Below, one piece after another: positions 9,004-17,751 of a DNA stretch of 64,000 nt. The translations under genes and the position numbers were made by a program. The stretch spans positions 19,717 to 83,716 of the forward strand of contig NZ_JAQIYM010000022.1 in the NCBI RefSeq assembly GCF_028823535.1, in the 5' to 3' direction. Each line of letters opens with the position of its first letter. The first letter of the stretch is position 1. The notes beneath the pieces are model-generated. The model worked only from the letters and a program-made list of their open reading frames with translations, searched no databases and was not told the origin of the DNA. Source of the DNA: Pseudomonas serbica. GTDB taxonomy: Bacteria; Pseudomonadota; Gammaproteobacteria; Pseudomonadales; Pseudomonadaceae.

Positions 9004-9645
9004 TTAGTTGGCGGCAGCCTTGTTAGCCGCTCGCTCTTGGTCGACCAGTTTATCGGCCAGTTGCAGGGCTTGTTCGGCACCGCCGGCGGAGCCCACGTCA
9101 AAACGATATTTGCCGTTGACGATCATGGTGGGTACGCCGGTGATTTCATATTTCTTCGCAAGTTCTTTGGCTTTGTTGATCTGGCCCTTGATGGCGAAAG
9201 AGTCAAAGGTAGCCAGGAACTTGTCCTTGTCGACGCCCTGGGTGGCGAGGAAGTCGGCCATGTCGTTCTTGTCGGTCAGTTTCTTGTGTTCTTTCTGGAT
9301 GGCTTCGAACACTGCAGCGTGGACCTTGTGCTCGACGCCCATGGCTTCGAGGGTCAGGAACATCTGACCGTGAGCGTCCCACGGGCCACCAAACATGGCA
9401 GGAATACGCACGAAATTAACGTCGGATGGCAGCTTTTCAACCCATGGGTTGATCACCGGTTCAAAGGCGTAGCAGTGCGGGCAACCGTACCAGAACAGCT
9501 CCACCACTTCGATCTTGCCAGGCACGGCGACCGGCACCGGATTGCTCAGCTCGACATAAGGTGCAGCGGGGGCTTCAGCGGCTTGGGCAGTCATGCCGAA
9601 CAGGCTGGCAGCGGCAAAAACGGCGCTGATGATCAGATTACGCAT
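9004..9645 (-). CDS. dsbA: Thiol:disulfide interchange protein DsbA
   Basis: Periplasmic oxidant that introduces disulfides into exported proteins. Of 213 residues, about the first 22 form a signal peptide (cleavage after AQA). The thioredoxin-fold active site is C55-P-H-C58 in FWYGCPHCYAFEP, the classic DsbA tetrad. The cis-proline loop GVPTMIV is present. An AGGAG ribosome binding site seven bases upstream sets the start. Likely clients nearby are the c-type cytochromes just upstream and the CSS-type sensor at 3609. Confidence 0.95.
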   Translation of the reverse strand: MRNLIISAVFAAASLFGMTAQAAEAPAAPYVELSNPVPVAVPGKIEVVELFWYGCPHCYAFEPVINPWVEKLPSDVNFVRIPAMFGGPWDAHGQMFLTLEAMGVEHKVHAAVFEAIQKEHKKLTDKNDMADFLATQGVDKDKFLATFDSFAIKGQINKAKELAKKYEITGVPTMIVNGKYRFDVGSAGGAEQALQLADKLVDQERAANKAAAN

Positions 9646-9738
9646 GCTTTACTCCTGGACAAATTTTATCGCCTCGCGGGACCTGGATTAAGACAGGTCA
9701 TGGCGGGCCCGAGTTCTGTAGTGTAACGGCAGCGGCCA

Positions 9739-9767
9739 CAAAAAAGGGCGGCCAAGGCCACCCTTTT
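9739..9767 (-). terminator. Terminator downstream of cytochrome c4
   Basis: On the minus strand a stem AAGGGTGGCC/GGCCGCCCTT with a two-base loop is followed by six T. It would stop cytochrome transcription before dsbA. Confidence 0.75.
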
Positions 9768-9845
9768 CATACTTGCTGTGACGGATTAATGGAGCGTTAA
9801 CGTTGCAGGAGATGCAGACCCCGATCAACGCCCGATTTGCCGGTC

Positions 9846-10475
9846 TTAGTGCAGGCCCTGGATGTAGCTGGACACTGCGGCAATGTCTTCGTCGCTCAGC
9901 TTCTTGGCAATGCTTTGCATCGGTTTGGTATCGCCGTCATTGGTACGGCCGCCTTCTTCCTTGCGGAAATCGGTCAGTTGCTTGCCGATGTATTGAGCAT
10001 GCTGGCCGCCCAGGTGCGGGAAGCCTGCTGCTGCGTTACCCGCGCCGTTTGGCGAGTGGCAACCGGTGCAGGCTGGCAGGCCCTTGGCCAGGTCGCCACC
10101 GCGGAACAGTGCTTCACCGCGAGCCACGACTTTCGGGTCGGCGGCGCCGACACTGCCCTTTTGGCTGGCGAAGTAGGCGGCGATGTCCGCCAGATCCTGG
10201 TCGCTCAGGTTGGTCAGCAGGCCAGTCATTTCCAGAACGGTGCGCTTGCCCGACTTGATGTCGTGCAATTGCTTGGTCAGGTAGCGTTCACCCTGGCCGG
10301 CCAGTTTTGGAAAGTTAGGCGCCATGCTGTTGCCATCCGGGCCATGACAGGCACCACATACGGCGGCTTTTGCCTGGCCTGCGGCGGCGTCACCAGGTTT
10401 GACTGGCTCACCTGCAGCATGGGCAATGCCGGAGATCCCCACGGTCAACAGCAGACTCACGATCAATTTGTTCAT
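9846..10475 (-). CDS. cc4: Dihaem cytochrome c4
   Basis: A periplasmic or membrane-associated electron carrier that feeds terminal oxidases. The 209-residue protein has a signal peptide (AHA/AG cleavage near 21) and two c-type haem sites: C40-G-A-C-H44 in the first half and a second CTGCH in the second half. The two halves are repeats of one another, as in all cytochromes c4. Candidate Met ligands are present (NSMAPNFPKL and TKPMQSIAKKL). It lies 43 bases downstream of a monohaem cytochrome gene in the same orientation, and both may be cotranscribed. It is a plausible donor to the caa3 oxidase encoded further along. Confidence 0.93.
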   Translation of the reverse strand: MNKLIVSLLLTVGISGIAHAAGEPVKPGDAAAGQAKAAVCGACHGPDGNSMAPNFPKLAGQGERYLTKQLHDIKSGKRTVLEMTGLLTNLSDQDLADIAAYFASQKGSVGAADPKVVARGEALFRGGDLAKGLPACTGCHSPNGAGNAAAGFPHLGGQHAQYIGKQLTDFRKEEGGRTNDGDTKPMQSIAKKLSDEDIAAVSSYIQGLH

Positions 10476-10518
10476 CAGCTAATCCAACTACGGCTAAGGG
10501 TTAAGTTATGGACCGGGT

Positions 10519-10809
10519 TTACTCGCTCATCCACTGGATGATGGCTTGGTAATCCTCGGCACTGCAGTCCATGCACAAACCACGCGGCGGCATCGCCTTG
10601 AAACCCTGGGTCACGTGTTGCACCAGCGTCTCCATACCTTTCGCCAACCTCGGCGTCCAAGCTTCCTGATCGCCCTTGCGGGGCGCCATGGGTAGTTGGC
10701 CGGAATGACAGGCACCACAAACACGGTTGTACACTGCTTCCGGATCCTGTGTAGCCTGAGCGCTGTAAAGCGGTATCAAGACTCCGGCAGCTAGCAGCCA
10801 TTTCGTCAT
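10519..10809 (-). CDS. Monohaem cytochrome c5-like protein
   Basis: A 96-residue secreted cytochrome. After a signal peptide of about 19 residues comes C31-G-A-C-H35. The Met ligand is probably in KAMPPRGLCMDCS. The extra Cys pair CMDC close to this Met is characteristic of the cytochrome c5 group, where it forms a disulfide. It lies directly upstream of cytochrome c4 and probably shares its transcript and function in periplasmic electron transfer. Confidence 0.88.
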   Translation of the reverse strand: MTKWLLAAGVLIPLYSAQATQDPEAVYNRVCGACHSGQLPMAPRKGDQEAWTPRLAKGMETLVQHVTQGFKAMPPRGLCMDCSAEDYQAIIQWMSE

Positions 10810-11000
10810 AAAACGACCTTTTCAGGGTTGAGAGCGATCTGCGTTCTAATGCGCAATCAAGGTCTGTCGCTCTCGCGAACTTCATCCTGCGTCGGGACAA
10901 AGCGCACACAAAATCTGCGGCATTATATACTGGCGTCACTGAAACGGAAGCGACACTGCTTGCCGCACCCATTCCTGGCGCCGCCCACATCGGAAATCCC

Positions 11001-11645
11001 ATGCAACTCAAGAATCCCATCCTCGGTCTGTGCCAACAGTCCACCTTCATGCTCAGCGCCGCCAAAGTCGACCAATGTCCGGATGACGAGGGCTTTGAAG
11101 TCGCCTTCGCCGGTCGTTCCAACGCCGGCAAGTCCAGCGCCCTGAACACCCTGACGCACGCCAGCCTGGCGCGCACCTCGAAAACGCCGGGGCGCACGCA
11201 ACTCTTGAACTTCTTCAAGCTAGACGATGAACGCCGTCTGGTCGACCTGCCGGGCTACGGTTATGCAAAAGTACCGATCCCGCTCAAGCAACACTGGCAG
11301 CGTCACCTCGAGGCCTACCTGGGTGGTCGCGAGAGTTTGAAGGGTTTGATCCTGATGATGGACATCCGTCACCCGATGACCGACTTCGACCTGCTGATGC
11401 TCGATTGGGCGGTCGCCGCCGGCATGCCGATGCACATCCTGCTGACCAAGGCAGACAAGCTGACCTACGGTGCGGCCAAGAACACGCTGCTCAAGGTGCA
11501 GTCGGAAATCCGCAAGGGTTGGGGCGATGCCGTGACGATCCAATTGTTTTCGGCGCCCAAACGCATGGGCCTGGAAGACGCCTACACTGTATTGGCAGGC
11601 TGGATGGAACTGGCGGACAAGGGCGCCGAAGAAGTTACCGGATAA
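11001..11645 (+). CDS. engB: Ribosome biogenesis GTPase EngB (YihA/YsxC)
   Basis: An essential GTPase acting in assembly of the large ribosomal subunit. Its 214 residues carry G1 GRSNAGKSS at 38-46, a G2 Thr in TSKTPGRTQ, G3 DLPGYGYAK, G4 TKAD and G5 SAP (FSAPKRMG). The ATG follows GGAAA with short spacing. The engB - sRNA - polA arrangement is conserved in gammaproteobacteria (spf in enterobacteria, ersA in P. aeruginosa). Confidence 0.95.
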   Translation: MQLKNPILGLCQQSTFMLSAAKVDQCPDDEGFEVAFAGRSNAGKSSALNTLTHASLARTSKTPGRTQLLNFFKLDDERRLVDLPGYGYAKVPIPLKQHWQRHLEAYLGGRESLKGLILMMDIRHPMTDFDLLMLDWAVAAGMPMHILLTKADKLTYGAAKNTLLKVQSEIRKGWGDAVTIQLFSAPKRMGLEDAYTVLAGWMELADKGAEEVTG

Positions 11646-11716
11646 GTGTGTAAAAAATCGTCTGAGGTGCGGTCAAGCCAGCGCGGCATGACCGCAGCAG
11701 GCGGTTTTCTACAGGC

Positions 11717-11848
11717 AAAAAAAACCCCGGACTTCTATGGGGAGGGGGAAGTTCCGGGGTTCAAGTTCTAGACCGCTAGGGCGGGGTCCAGATATCTGCC
11801 AACACTTAACACAACATAGGAGCATCGAAGGGCTTCACCAGCCATTCA
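11717..11848 (-). ncRNA. ersA: Candidate small RNA ErsA (Spot 42 position)
   Basis: The engB-polA gap has no gene but has a promoter and a terminator on the minus strand about 132 bases apart. The promoter is of AlgU type (11854-11881). The terminator is a GC-rich stem, CCCCGGA paired with TCCGGGG, followed by eight T (11724 down to 11717). The terminator loop contains CCCCCTCCCC, an exposed C-rich single strand suited to pairing with Shine-Dalgarno sequences. In P. aeruginosa the AlgU-dependent sRNA ErsA, about 132 nt long, is known from this same locus. The 5' end is estimated from the -10 element and may be off by a few bases. There was no sequence comparison with known ErsA. Confidence 0.75.
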
Positions 11849-11853
11849 GTAAA

Positions 11854-11881
11854 TCTGAGTGGCTGGAAGCGCAATTAGTTC
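11854..11881 (-). promoter_or_regulatory. AlgU (sigma22) promoter of the ErsA candidate
   Basis: Read on the minus strand: GAACTA (11881-11876), a 17-bp spacer, and TCAGA (11858-11854). It matches the sigma-E/AlgU consensus GAACTT - TCAGA/TCTGA at ten of eleven positions, with the same spacer as the osmC promoter in this window. Initiation is expected near 11848. Confidence 0.75.
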
Positions 11882-11981
11882 AATTTTATTTCGCGAGCTT
11901 TGGAATAATCCCAAGCACCTTTCGGACTAAGCAGTCTTTGCGCGGTCTGCCGCGGCATCATGCCGCAGCAGAATTCTCGGC

Positions 11982-14789
11982 TTAGTGAGCCTCATCCCAG
12001 TTGTTGCCCACCCCGACCTCGACCAGCAACGGCACATCCAGTTTCGCCGCGCCGCTCATGTGCAGGCGGATTTCTTCGCTGACCTGTTCCACCAGATCCT
12101 CACGCACCTCAAGCACCAGTTCATCGTGCACTTGCAGGATGACTTTGGCGTCGAGGCCGGAAGCGCTCAGCCAGTTATCCACCGCGACCATGGCTTTCTT
12201 GATGATGTCGGCCGCCGTGCCTTGCATCGGCGCGTTGATCGCCGTGCGTTCGGCTGCGGCACGCTCTTGCGGCTTGTTGGAATTGATCTCCGGCAGGTAC
12301 AGCCGCCGCCCGAAGAACGTTTCCACGTAGCCTTGATCTGCGGCCTGGGCGCGGGTGCGGTCCATGTACTCACGAACGCCGGGGTAACGGGCGAAGTAGG
12401 TATCGATATAGGCCTTGGCCGTCTTGGTATCGACGCCGATGTCCTTGCCGAGCTTTTGCGCACCCATGCCGTAGATCAGGCCGAAGTTGATCGCCTTGGC
12501 GCTGCGGCGCTGGTCGGAGGTGACGTCAGTGAGTTCGACCTTGAATACTTCGGCGGCGGTTGCGGTGTGCACGTCCAGGTTGTGGCGGAAGGCATTCATC
12601 AGGCCTTCATCCCGGGACAGGTGCGCCATGATCCGCAGTTCGATCTGCGAATAGTCGGCGGCCAGCAGCTTGTATCCGGCCGGGGCGACGAAGGCTTGGC
12701 GGATGCGCCGCCCTTCAGCCGTGCGCACCGGGATGTTCTGCAGGTTCGGATCGCTGGAGGACAGGCGCCCGGTGGAGGCAACTGCCTGGTGGTACGAGGT
12801 GTGGATCCGTCCGGTGCGCGGGTTGATCTGTTCCGGCAGACGGTCGGTGTAGGTGCTTTTGAGCTTGCTCATGGAACGGTATTCCATGAGCACTTTAGGC
12901 AGTCGGTAGTCGTCCTCGGCCAGTTTGGCCAGCACCTCTTCGGCGGTGGAAGGCTGGCCCTTGGCGGTCTTCTTCAGTACGGGCAGGCCGAGTTTCTCGT
13001 AGAGGATGACGCCGAGTTGCTTGGGCGAACCCAAGTTGAATTCCTCACCGGCAATCTCGAAGGCTTCGCGCTCCAGCGCCACCATCTTTTCCCCCAGTTC
13101 GATGCTCTGCACACCCAGCAGGGCAGCATCCACGAACGCGCCCTGGCGTTCGATACGTGCGAGCACCGGTACCAGGGGCATTTCGATGTCGGTCAGAACG
13201 CTGGCCAGGCTCGGAATGGCGTTGAGTTTCTCGAACAGCGCCTGATGCAGGCGCAGGGTGATATCGGCGTCCTCGGCGGCGTAAGGCCCGGCCTGTTCAA
13301 GGGCAATCTGATCGAACGTCAGCTGCTTCACGCCTTTTCCGGCGATGTCCTGGAAACTCACGGTAGTGTGATCCAGGTACTTCAACGCCAGGCTATCCAT
13401 GTCATGGCGGGTAGCCGTGGAGTTGAGCACATAGGATTCGAGCATGGTGTCGAAGGCAATGCCACGCACGGTGATGCCGTTGGCCTGATCGCCTCCGATG
13501 GCGCAGTTGGCCAGGATGTTCATGTCAAACTTGGCATGCTGGCCGATCTTGAGTTTGTCCGGGTCTTCCAGGATCGGCTTGAGAGCGCGCAAGACGGTAT
13601 CGCGATCCAGTTGCTGCGGCACGCCGATGTAGGAGTGTGTCAGCGGGATGTAGGCCGCTTCGTTGGCTTGCACCGCGAAAGACAGGCCGACCAATTGAGC
13701 CTGTTGCGCATCGATGCCGGTGGTTTCAGTGTCGAAGGCGAACAGTTTGGCGTCGTTGAGTTTTCCCAGCCAGGCATCGAACCGTGCCTGGTCGAGAATG
13801 GTTTCGTATTGGGCTTGGGTCGTTACTGCTGGCGCTTCGGCCTCGGCGGCACTGAACAGATCGACTGCCGGCTCAGGCTCGGGGGCAGCGCCGCTCAGTT
13901 CAAGGCGTTTGGCGTCCCGATCAAGATCGTTCAGCCAGCTCTTGAACTCAAGCAAGGTATAGAGCTCGTAGAGTTTGGCTGGATCTTGCTCACCCATCCG
14001 CAGGTCATCGAGACCGATGTCCAACGGTACATCCACCTTGATGGTCGCCAGTTGATAGGAGAGGAATGCCATCTCCTTGTGCTCTTCGAGCTTGGCCGGC
14101 AGGGTCTTGGCGCCGCGGATCGGCAGGGTCGGGACGATATCGAGCTGCGCGTAGAGTTCCGTCAGGCCGCCATTTACGCCCACCAGCAGGCCGGAAGCGG
14201 TCTTTGGTCCTATGCCCGGAACGCCCGGAATGTTATCGGACGAATCGCCCATGAGTGCCAGATAGTCGATGATCTGCTCGGGAGCGACGCCGAATTTCTC
14301 CTTCACGCCCTCTACGTCCATGCTGCTACCGGTCATGGTATTGACCAAGGTAATGTGGCCATCGACCAGTTGCGCCATGTCCTTGTCACCGGTGGAGATG
14401 ATCACTGGGCGATCGGCGGCCGCGCTGCTGCGGGCCAGCGTGCCGATCACGTCATCGGCCTCGACGCCTTCGACGCACAACAGCGGGAAGCCCAGGGCGA
14501 TCACGCTTTGATGCAGGGGCTCGATCTGCACGCGCATATCGTCGGGCATGCTCGGACGGTTAGCCTTGTATTCGGCGTACATGTCATCGCGAAATGTCCC
14601 ACCCTTGGCGTCGAACACCACGGCGAAGGGGCTGTCCGGGTACTGCTTGCGCAGACTCTTGAGCATGTTCAACACGCCCTTTACGGCGCCGGTCGGCAGG
14701 CCTTTGGACGTGGTCAGCGGTGGCAGCGCGTGAAAGGCGCGGTACAGGTAAGAAGAACCGTCCACCAGGACGAGGGGGGCTTGGCTCAT
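11982..14789 (-). CDS. polA: DNA polymerase I
   Basis: Repair and Okazaki-fragment polymerase, 935 residues, full length. The N-terminal 5'-nuclease domain (about 1-290) starts LVLVDGSSYLYRAFHALPPL and has EGVEADDVIGTLAR and DSSDNIPGVPG. The 3'-5' exonuclease domain follows, with FAFDTETTGID, so proofreading residues are retained. The polymerase domain has motif A DYSQIELR, motif B RRSAKAINFGLIYG and motif C VHDELVLE. An ATG at 14789 (MSQAPLV...) was chosen from the usual Pseudomonas N-terminus. A TTG twelve bases upstream is closer to the AAGG motif and is a possible alternative. It is divergent from the DUF2782 gene. Confidence 0.96.
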   Translation of the reverse strand: MSQAPLVLVDGSSYLYRAFHALPPLTTSKGLPTGAVKGVLNMLKSLRKQYPDSPFAVVFDAKGGTFRDDMYAEYKANRPSMPDDMRVQIEPLHQSVIALGFPLLCVEGVEADDVIGTLARSSAAADRPVIISTGDKDMAQLVDGHITLVNTMTGSSMDVEGVKEKFGVAPEQIIDYLALMGDSSDNIPGVPGIGPKTASGLLVGVNGGLTELYAQLDIVPTLPIRGAKTLPAKLEEHKEMAFLSYQLATIKVDVPLDIGLDDLRMGEQDPAKLYELYTLLEFKSWLNDLDRDAKRLELSGAAPEPEPAVDLFSAAEAEAPAVTTQAQYETILDQARFDAWLGKLNDAKLFAFDTETTGIDAQQAQLVGLSFAVQANEAAYIPLTHSYIGVPQQLDRDTVLRALKPILEDPDKLKIGQHAKFDMNILANCAIGGDQANGITVRGIAFDTMLESYVLNSTATRHDMDSLALKYLDHTTVSFQDIAGKGVKQLTFDQIALEQAGPYAAEDADITLRLHQALFEKLNAIPSLASVLTDIEMPLVPVLARIERQGAFVDAALLGVQSIELGEKMVALEREAFEIAGEEFNLGSPKQLGVILYEKLGLPVLKKTAKGQPSTAEEVLAKLAEDDYRLPKVLMEYRSMSKLKSTYTDRLPEQINPRTGRIHTSYHQAVASTGRLSSSDPNLQNIPVRTAEGRRIRQAFVAPAGYKLLAADYSQIELRIMAHLSRDEGLMNAFRHNLDVHTATAAEVFKVELTDVTSDQRRSAKAINFGLIYGMGAQKLGKDIGVDTKTAKAYIDTYFARYPGVREYMDRTRAQAADQGYVETFFGRRLYLPEINSNKPQERAAAERTAINAPMQGTAADIIKKAMVAVDNWLSASGLDAKVILQVHDELVLEVREDLVEQVSEEIRLHMSGAAKLDVPLLVEVGVGNNWDEAH

Positions 14790-14863
14790 GAGCAGGATCA
14801 ACCTTTTCGGCGGGTCCGGCGCTAGAATAGCGGGACCGTTGACGACAAAGGGACAAGGTTATC

Positions 14864-15154
14864 ATGCGCACACTAAATCGCCTGTTGCTGGCTGGCTTGT
14901 TTGCAATCACACCGTTGGCCGTCATGGCGGCGGACGATGCGCCCACGCCCGAGCCGGAAGTTACGATCCGCACGGAAGGTGACAAAGTCATCCAGGAATA
15001 CCGCCAAAACGGCTTCCTGTATGCGATCAAGGTCACGCCTAAGGGCGCGCCGCCGTATTTTCTGGTGCGCGCAGACGGGACCGATGCAAACTTCATCCGC
15101 TCGGATCAGCCGGATATGCTGATACCGTCGTGGAAGATCTTCGAGTGGAAGTAG
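14864..15154 (+). CDS. DUF2782 family periplasmic protein
   Basis: A 96-residue exported protein of unknown function. A signal peptide with cleavage after VMA (about residue 22) is followed by an acidic segment and a compact basic domain: IRTEGDKVIQEYRQNGFLYAIKV, then PPYFLVRADG and LIPSWKIFEW. It is conserved between polA and thrB in Pseudomonas. AAGG upstream of the ATG supports the start. thrB begins 59 bases after its stop and may be cotranscribed. No enzymatic motif is visible. Confidence 0.85.
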   Translation: MRTLNRLLLAGLFAITPLAVMAADDAPTPEPEVTIRTEGDKVIQEYRQNGFLYAIKVTPKGAPPYFLVRADGTDANFIRSDQPDMLIPSWKIFEWK

Positions 15155-15213
15155 TTTCTTAATTTCAACCGGCGTTGGCTCAAGAGCAGCGCCTCGTACT
15201 GGCAGTTTTAACC

Positions 15214-16164
15214 ATGTCTGTGTTTACCCCCCTGGCTCGGCCTGAGCTGGAAGCTTTTCTCGCCCCTTATGGCCTCGGCCGCCTGCTTGATTTCCAGGGG
15301 ATTGCCGCCGGTAGCGAAAACACCAATTTCTTTATCAGCCTGGAGCAGGGCGAATTTGTCCTGACCCTGATCGAGCGTGGCCCGGTGCAGGAAATGCCGT
15401 TCTTCATCGAATTGCTCGACGTGCTGCACCAGGCCGACCTGCCAGTGCCTTACGCCCTGCGTACCACCGACGGCGTGGCCCTGCGCGAACTGGCCGGCAA
15501 GCCTGCGCTGTTGCAACCGCGCCTGGCTGGCAAGCACATCAAGCAGGCCAACGCGCAGCATTGCGCCCAGGTGGGCGAGTTGCTGGCTCACCTGCACCTG
15601 GCAACCCAAGCCAATATGATCAAGCGCAAGACCGATCGTGGCCTGGACTGGATGCTGGAAGAAGGCACGCAGTTTCTCTCGCACCTGAAACCCCAGCAGA
15701 AAGATCTGCTGCAGCGGGCACTGGAAGAAATCACCGAGCAGAAAGAGAAAATCCTCGCGTTGCCACGCGCCAACATCCACGCTGACCTGTTCCGCGATAA
15801 CGCGATGTTCGAAGGCACGCACCTGACCGGGCTGATCGATTTCTATAACGCCTGTTCGGGGCCGATGCTCTACGACGTGGCGATTGCCTTGAACGACTGG
15901 TGCTCCGACGATGACGGCCTGATCGACGGGGCACGGGCGCGGGCGTTGCTCGGTGCTTATGCGGCGCTACGTCCTTTCACCGCGACCGAAGCCGAGCTGT
16001 GGCCGACCATGCTACGGGTGGCGTGCGTGCGCTTCTGGTTGTCACGCTTGATCGCGGCGGAGTCGTTTGCCGGGCAGGACGTGTTGATTCACGATCCGAT
16101 GGAGTTCGAGTTGCGGTTGGCGCAGCGGCAGAAGGTCAGCACGCCGTTGCCTTTCGCCCTCTAA
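15214..16164 (+). CDS. thrB: Homoserine kinase ThrB (aminoglycoside phosphotransferase fold)
   Basis: Phosphorylates L-homoserine in threonine synthesis. The protein has 316 residues and a protein-kinase-like fold. The N-terminus reads MSVFTPLARPELEAFLAPYG, with GSENTNFFI in the nucleotide loop. The catalytic loop is NIHADLFRDNAMF (Asp and Asn) and the metal-binding Asp is in LTGLIDFYNA. This ThrB is of the APH type found in Pseudomonas and rhizobia, not the GHMP type of E. coli. An upstream open extension to 15175 was discarded because the conserved N-terminus starts at 15214. Confidence 0.93.
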   Translation: MSVFTPLARPELEAFLAPYGLGRLLDFQGIAAGSENTNFFISLEQGEFVLTLIERGPVQEMPFFIELLDVLHQADLPVPYALRTTDGVALRELAGKPALLQPRLAGKHIKQANAQHCAQVGELLAHLHLATQANMIKRKTDRGLDWMLEEGTQFLSHLKPQQKDLLQRALEEITEQKEKILALPRANIHADLFRDNAMFEGTHLTGLIDFYNACSGPMLYDVAIALNDWCSDDDGLIDGARARALLGAYAALRPFTATEAELWPTMLRVACVRFWLSRLIAAESFAGQDVLIHDPMEFELRLAQRQKVSTPLPFAL

Positions 16165-16168
16165 AAGC

Positions 16169-16261
16169 TTCGCGGGCAAGCCCGCTCCCACAGGTGGCCG
16201 GTGTGAATACAGATTTTGTGTTCACCAAGGATCCCCTGTGGGAGCGAGCCTGCTCGCGAAT
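16169..16261. repeat. REP pair (TGTGGGAGCGAGCCTGCTCGCGA type)
   Basis: Two inverted REP units, 16169-16194 and 16236-16260, each with an internal CGGGCAAGCCCG or GAGCCTGCTC hairpin. They are separated by a spacer that is itself partly symmetrical (GGTGTGAA...TTCACC). The pair lies between the convergent thrB and znuA genes, the usual location for REPs in Pseudomonas. Confidence 0.88.
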
Positions 16262-16281
16262 AGGGCGACGCAATGTTTGAA

Positions 16282-17202
16282 TTACAACGACTCCAGGCAT
16301 CCCGCCAAATCATTGCCCAATTTTTCCAATACCTGCTCATACCCCTGGGCAGTCGCCGGCGTGTACCCGCCTAGCGCATCCAGCTCCGCCAGTTTCACCG
16401 GCAGGCCCGCCACCAGGGTTTCCGCCAGGCGTGGACGCAGCGGCGGTTCGCTGAATACGCAGGTCTTGCCGACTTCCTGCAACCGCGCGCGCATCGCTGC
16501 GACGTGCTGGGCGCCGGGTTGTACTTCAGCCGCGACGCTGAACACCCCGGCGTGCTTGAGGCCGTAGGCGTCTTCGAAGTAGTCGAAGGCTTCGTGGAAC
16601 ACGAAGTAAGGTTTGCCTTCAACACCCGCCAGACGTTTCTTCAAGCGAGCATCCAACGCATCCAGGCGCTCATCAAAGGCCTTGAGGTTACGCTGGTAGT
16701 GCGCCGCGTTGGCGGGATCGGCTGCACCCAGATCCGCAGCTATTTTCGCCGCGATTACCCTGGCGTTCGCCGGCGATAGCCACAAATGCGCATCCAGAGT
16801 GCCTGGGCGATGATCGTGGTCATGTTCGTCGGCTTCTTCAGCGTGGGAATGGTTGTCTTCGGCGAAATGTCGCAATTTCAGGCCAGGCAGGTCCTGCACG
16901 GCAACGCTTGGCAATGTACGACCGTTGAGCACCCGCGGCATGAAACCTTCCATGTCCGGCCCGATCCAGTACAGCAGATCCACCGATTGCACCTTCCGTA
17001 CGTCGGAAGGGCGCAGGGCATAGTTATGCGGCGAGGCGCCGGGTGGCAGCAAGACCTCCGGAATCGCCACGCCGTCCTGCACGGCAGCAGCGATCAGCTG
17101 TAGCGGCTTGATGCTGGTGAGGACCCTGACTTCGGCTTGCGCCGATCCGATCAGTAGAAAACTTGCGATAAATGCGACAAAGATAGAAAAAAGTCGGGAC
17201 AC
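16282..17202 (-). CDS. znuA: Zinc ABC transporter substrate-binding protein ZnuA
   Basis: Periplasmic zinc-binding protein delivering Zn to ZnuBC. About 306 residues, with a signal peptide ending near GSAQA. It is a cluster A-I (SBP_bac_9) protein, with zinc-ligand regions ASPHNYAL, DAHLWLSP and FHEAFDYF. It carries the His/Asp/Glu-rich loop typical of ZnuA (HSHAEEADEHDHDHR). A GTG at 17202 (MSRLFSIF...) was chosen; another GTG nine bases upstream is in frame, and no strong Shine-Dalgarno separates them. It is divergent from zur, and the shared Zur box implies repression when zinc is replete. Confidence 0.92.
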   Translation of the reverse strand: MSRLFSIFVAFIASFLLIGSAQAEVRVLTSIKPLQLIAAAVQDGVAIPEVLLPPGASPHNYALRPSDVRKVQSVDLLYWIGPDMEGFMPRVLNGRTLPSVAVQDLPGLKLRHFAEDNHSHAEEADEHDHDHRPGTLDAHLWLSPANARVIAAKIAADLGAADPANAAHYQRNLKAFDERLDALDARLKKRLAGVEGKPYFVFHEAFDYFEDAYGLKHAGVFSVAAEVQPGAQHVAAMRARLQEVGKTCVFSEPPLRPRLAETLVAGLPVKLAELDALGGYTPATAQGYEQVLEKLGNDLAGCLESL

Positions 17203-17229
17203 GATGACCACTCGAGGAGGCGAGAACGG

Positions 17230-17242
17230 GTAATATAATAAC
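17230..17242. promoter_or_regulatory. Zur box between znuA and zur
   Basis: The 13-base core GTAATATAATAAC matches the gammaproteobacterial Zur core GTTATANTATAAC at ten of twelve defined positions. Its place in the divergent znuA/zur-znuCB intergenic region fits autoregulation by Zur and repression of zinc uptake. Confidence 0.75.
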
Positions 17243-17268
17243 GTCTCTCACAAAATTCGTCGCCGCTC

Positions 17269-17751
17269 ATGCCTAAAACACCGATTGCAAGTCGCCCCCA
17301 CGACCACTCTCATTGCGTTCACAGCGCTTTGTCTGAGGCCGATGCCTTGTGCGCACGCCAGGGCTTGCGCCTGACTGCGTTGCGTCGGCGGGTGCTGGAA
17401 CTGGTGTGGCAAAGCCATAAACCGCTGGGGGCGTACGACATTCTCGCGGTACTCAGTGAGCAGGACGGTCGCCGGGCTGCGCCGCCAACGGTCTACCGCG
17501 CGCTGGACTTCCTGCTGGAAAACGGCCTGGTGCACCGTATCTCCTCGCTCAACGCCTTCATCGGCTGTAATCACCCGGCGCACGCGCACCAGGGGCAGTT
17601 CCTGATCTGCCGTGAATGCCACGCTGCCATCGAACTCGAACAGAAGTCCATCAGCGACGCGATCATCGCCAGCGCCAAGGACGTCGGGTTTGTCGTCGAA
17701 GGTCAGACCGTTGAAGTGATCGGTCTCTGTTCAGGCTGCCAGGGGGCTTGA
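17269..17751 (+). CDS. zur: Zinc uptake regulator Zur (Fur family)
   Basis: Zinc-sensing repressor of 160 residues, called np20 in older P. aeruginosa annotation. It has an N-terminal winged helix (CARQGLRLTALRRRVLEL, then AAPPTVYRALDFLLENGLV), a dimerisation domain with HPAHAHQGQFLICRECH, and a final CSGC. The CREC and CSGC pairs form the structural zinc site of the Fur family. Absence of the Fur HHDH signature and the znu neighbourhood favour Zur over Fur. Its stop overlaps the znuC start by one base, so it leads the zur-znuC-znuB operon. Confidence 0.93.
   Translation: MPKTPIASRPHDHSHCVHSALSEADALCARQGLRLTALRRRVLELVWQSHKPLGAYDILAVLSEQDGRRAAPPTVYRALDFLLENGLVHRISSLNAFIGCNHPAHAHQGQFLICRECHAAIELEQKSISDAIIASAKDVGFVVEGQTVEVIGLCSGCQGA

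Noticed and set aside
11985..14825. A 946-codon open frame antisense to polA
   Set aside because: It mirrors polA codons in a GC-rich genome, has no recognisable domain, and polA itself is fully conserved.
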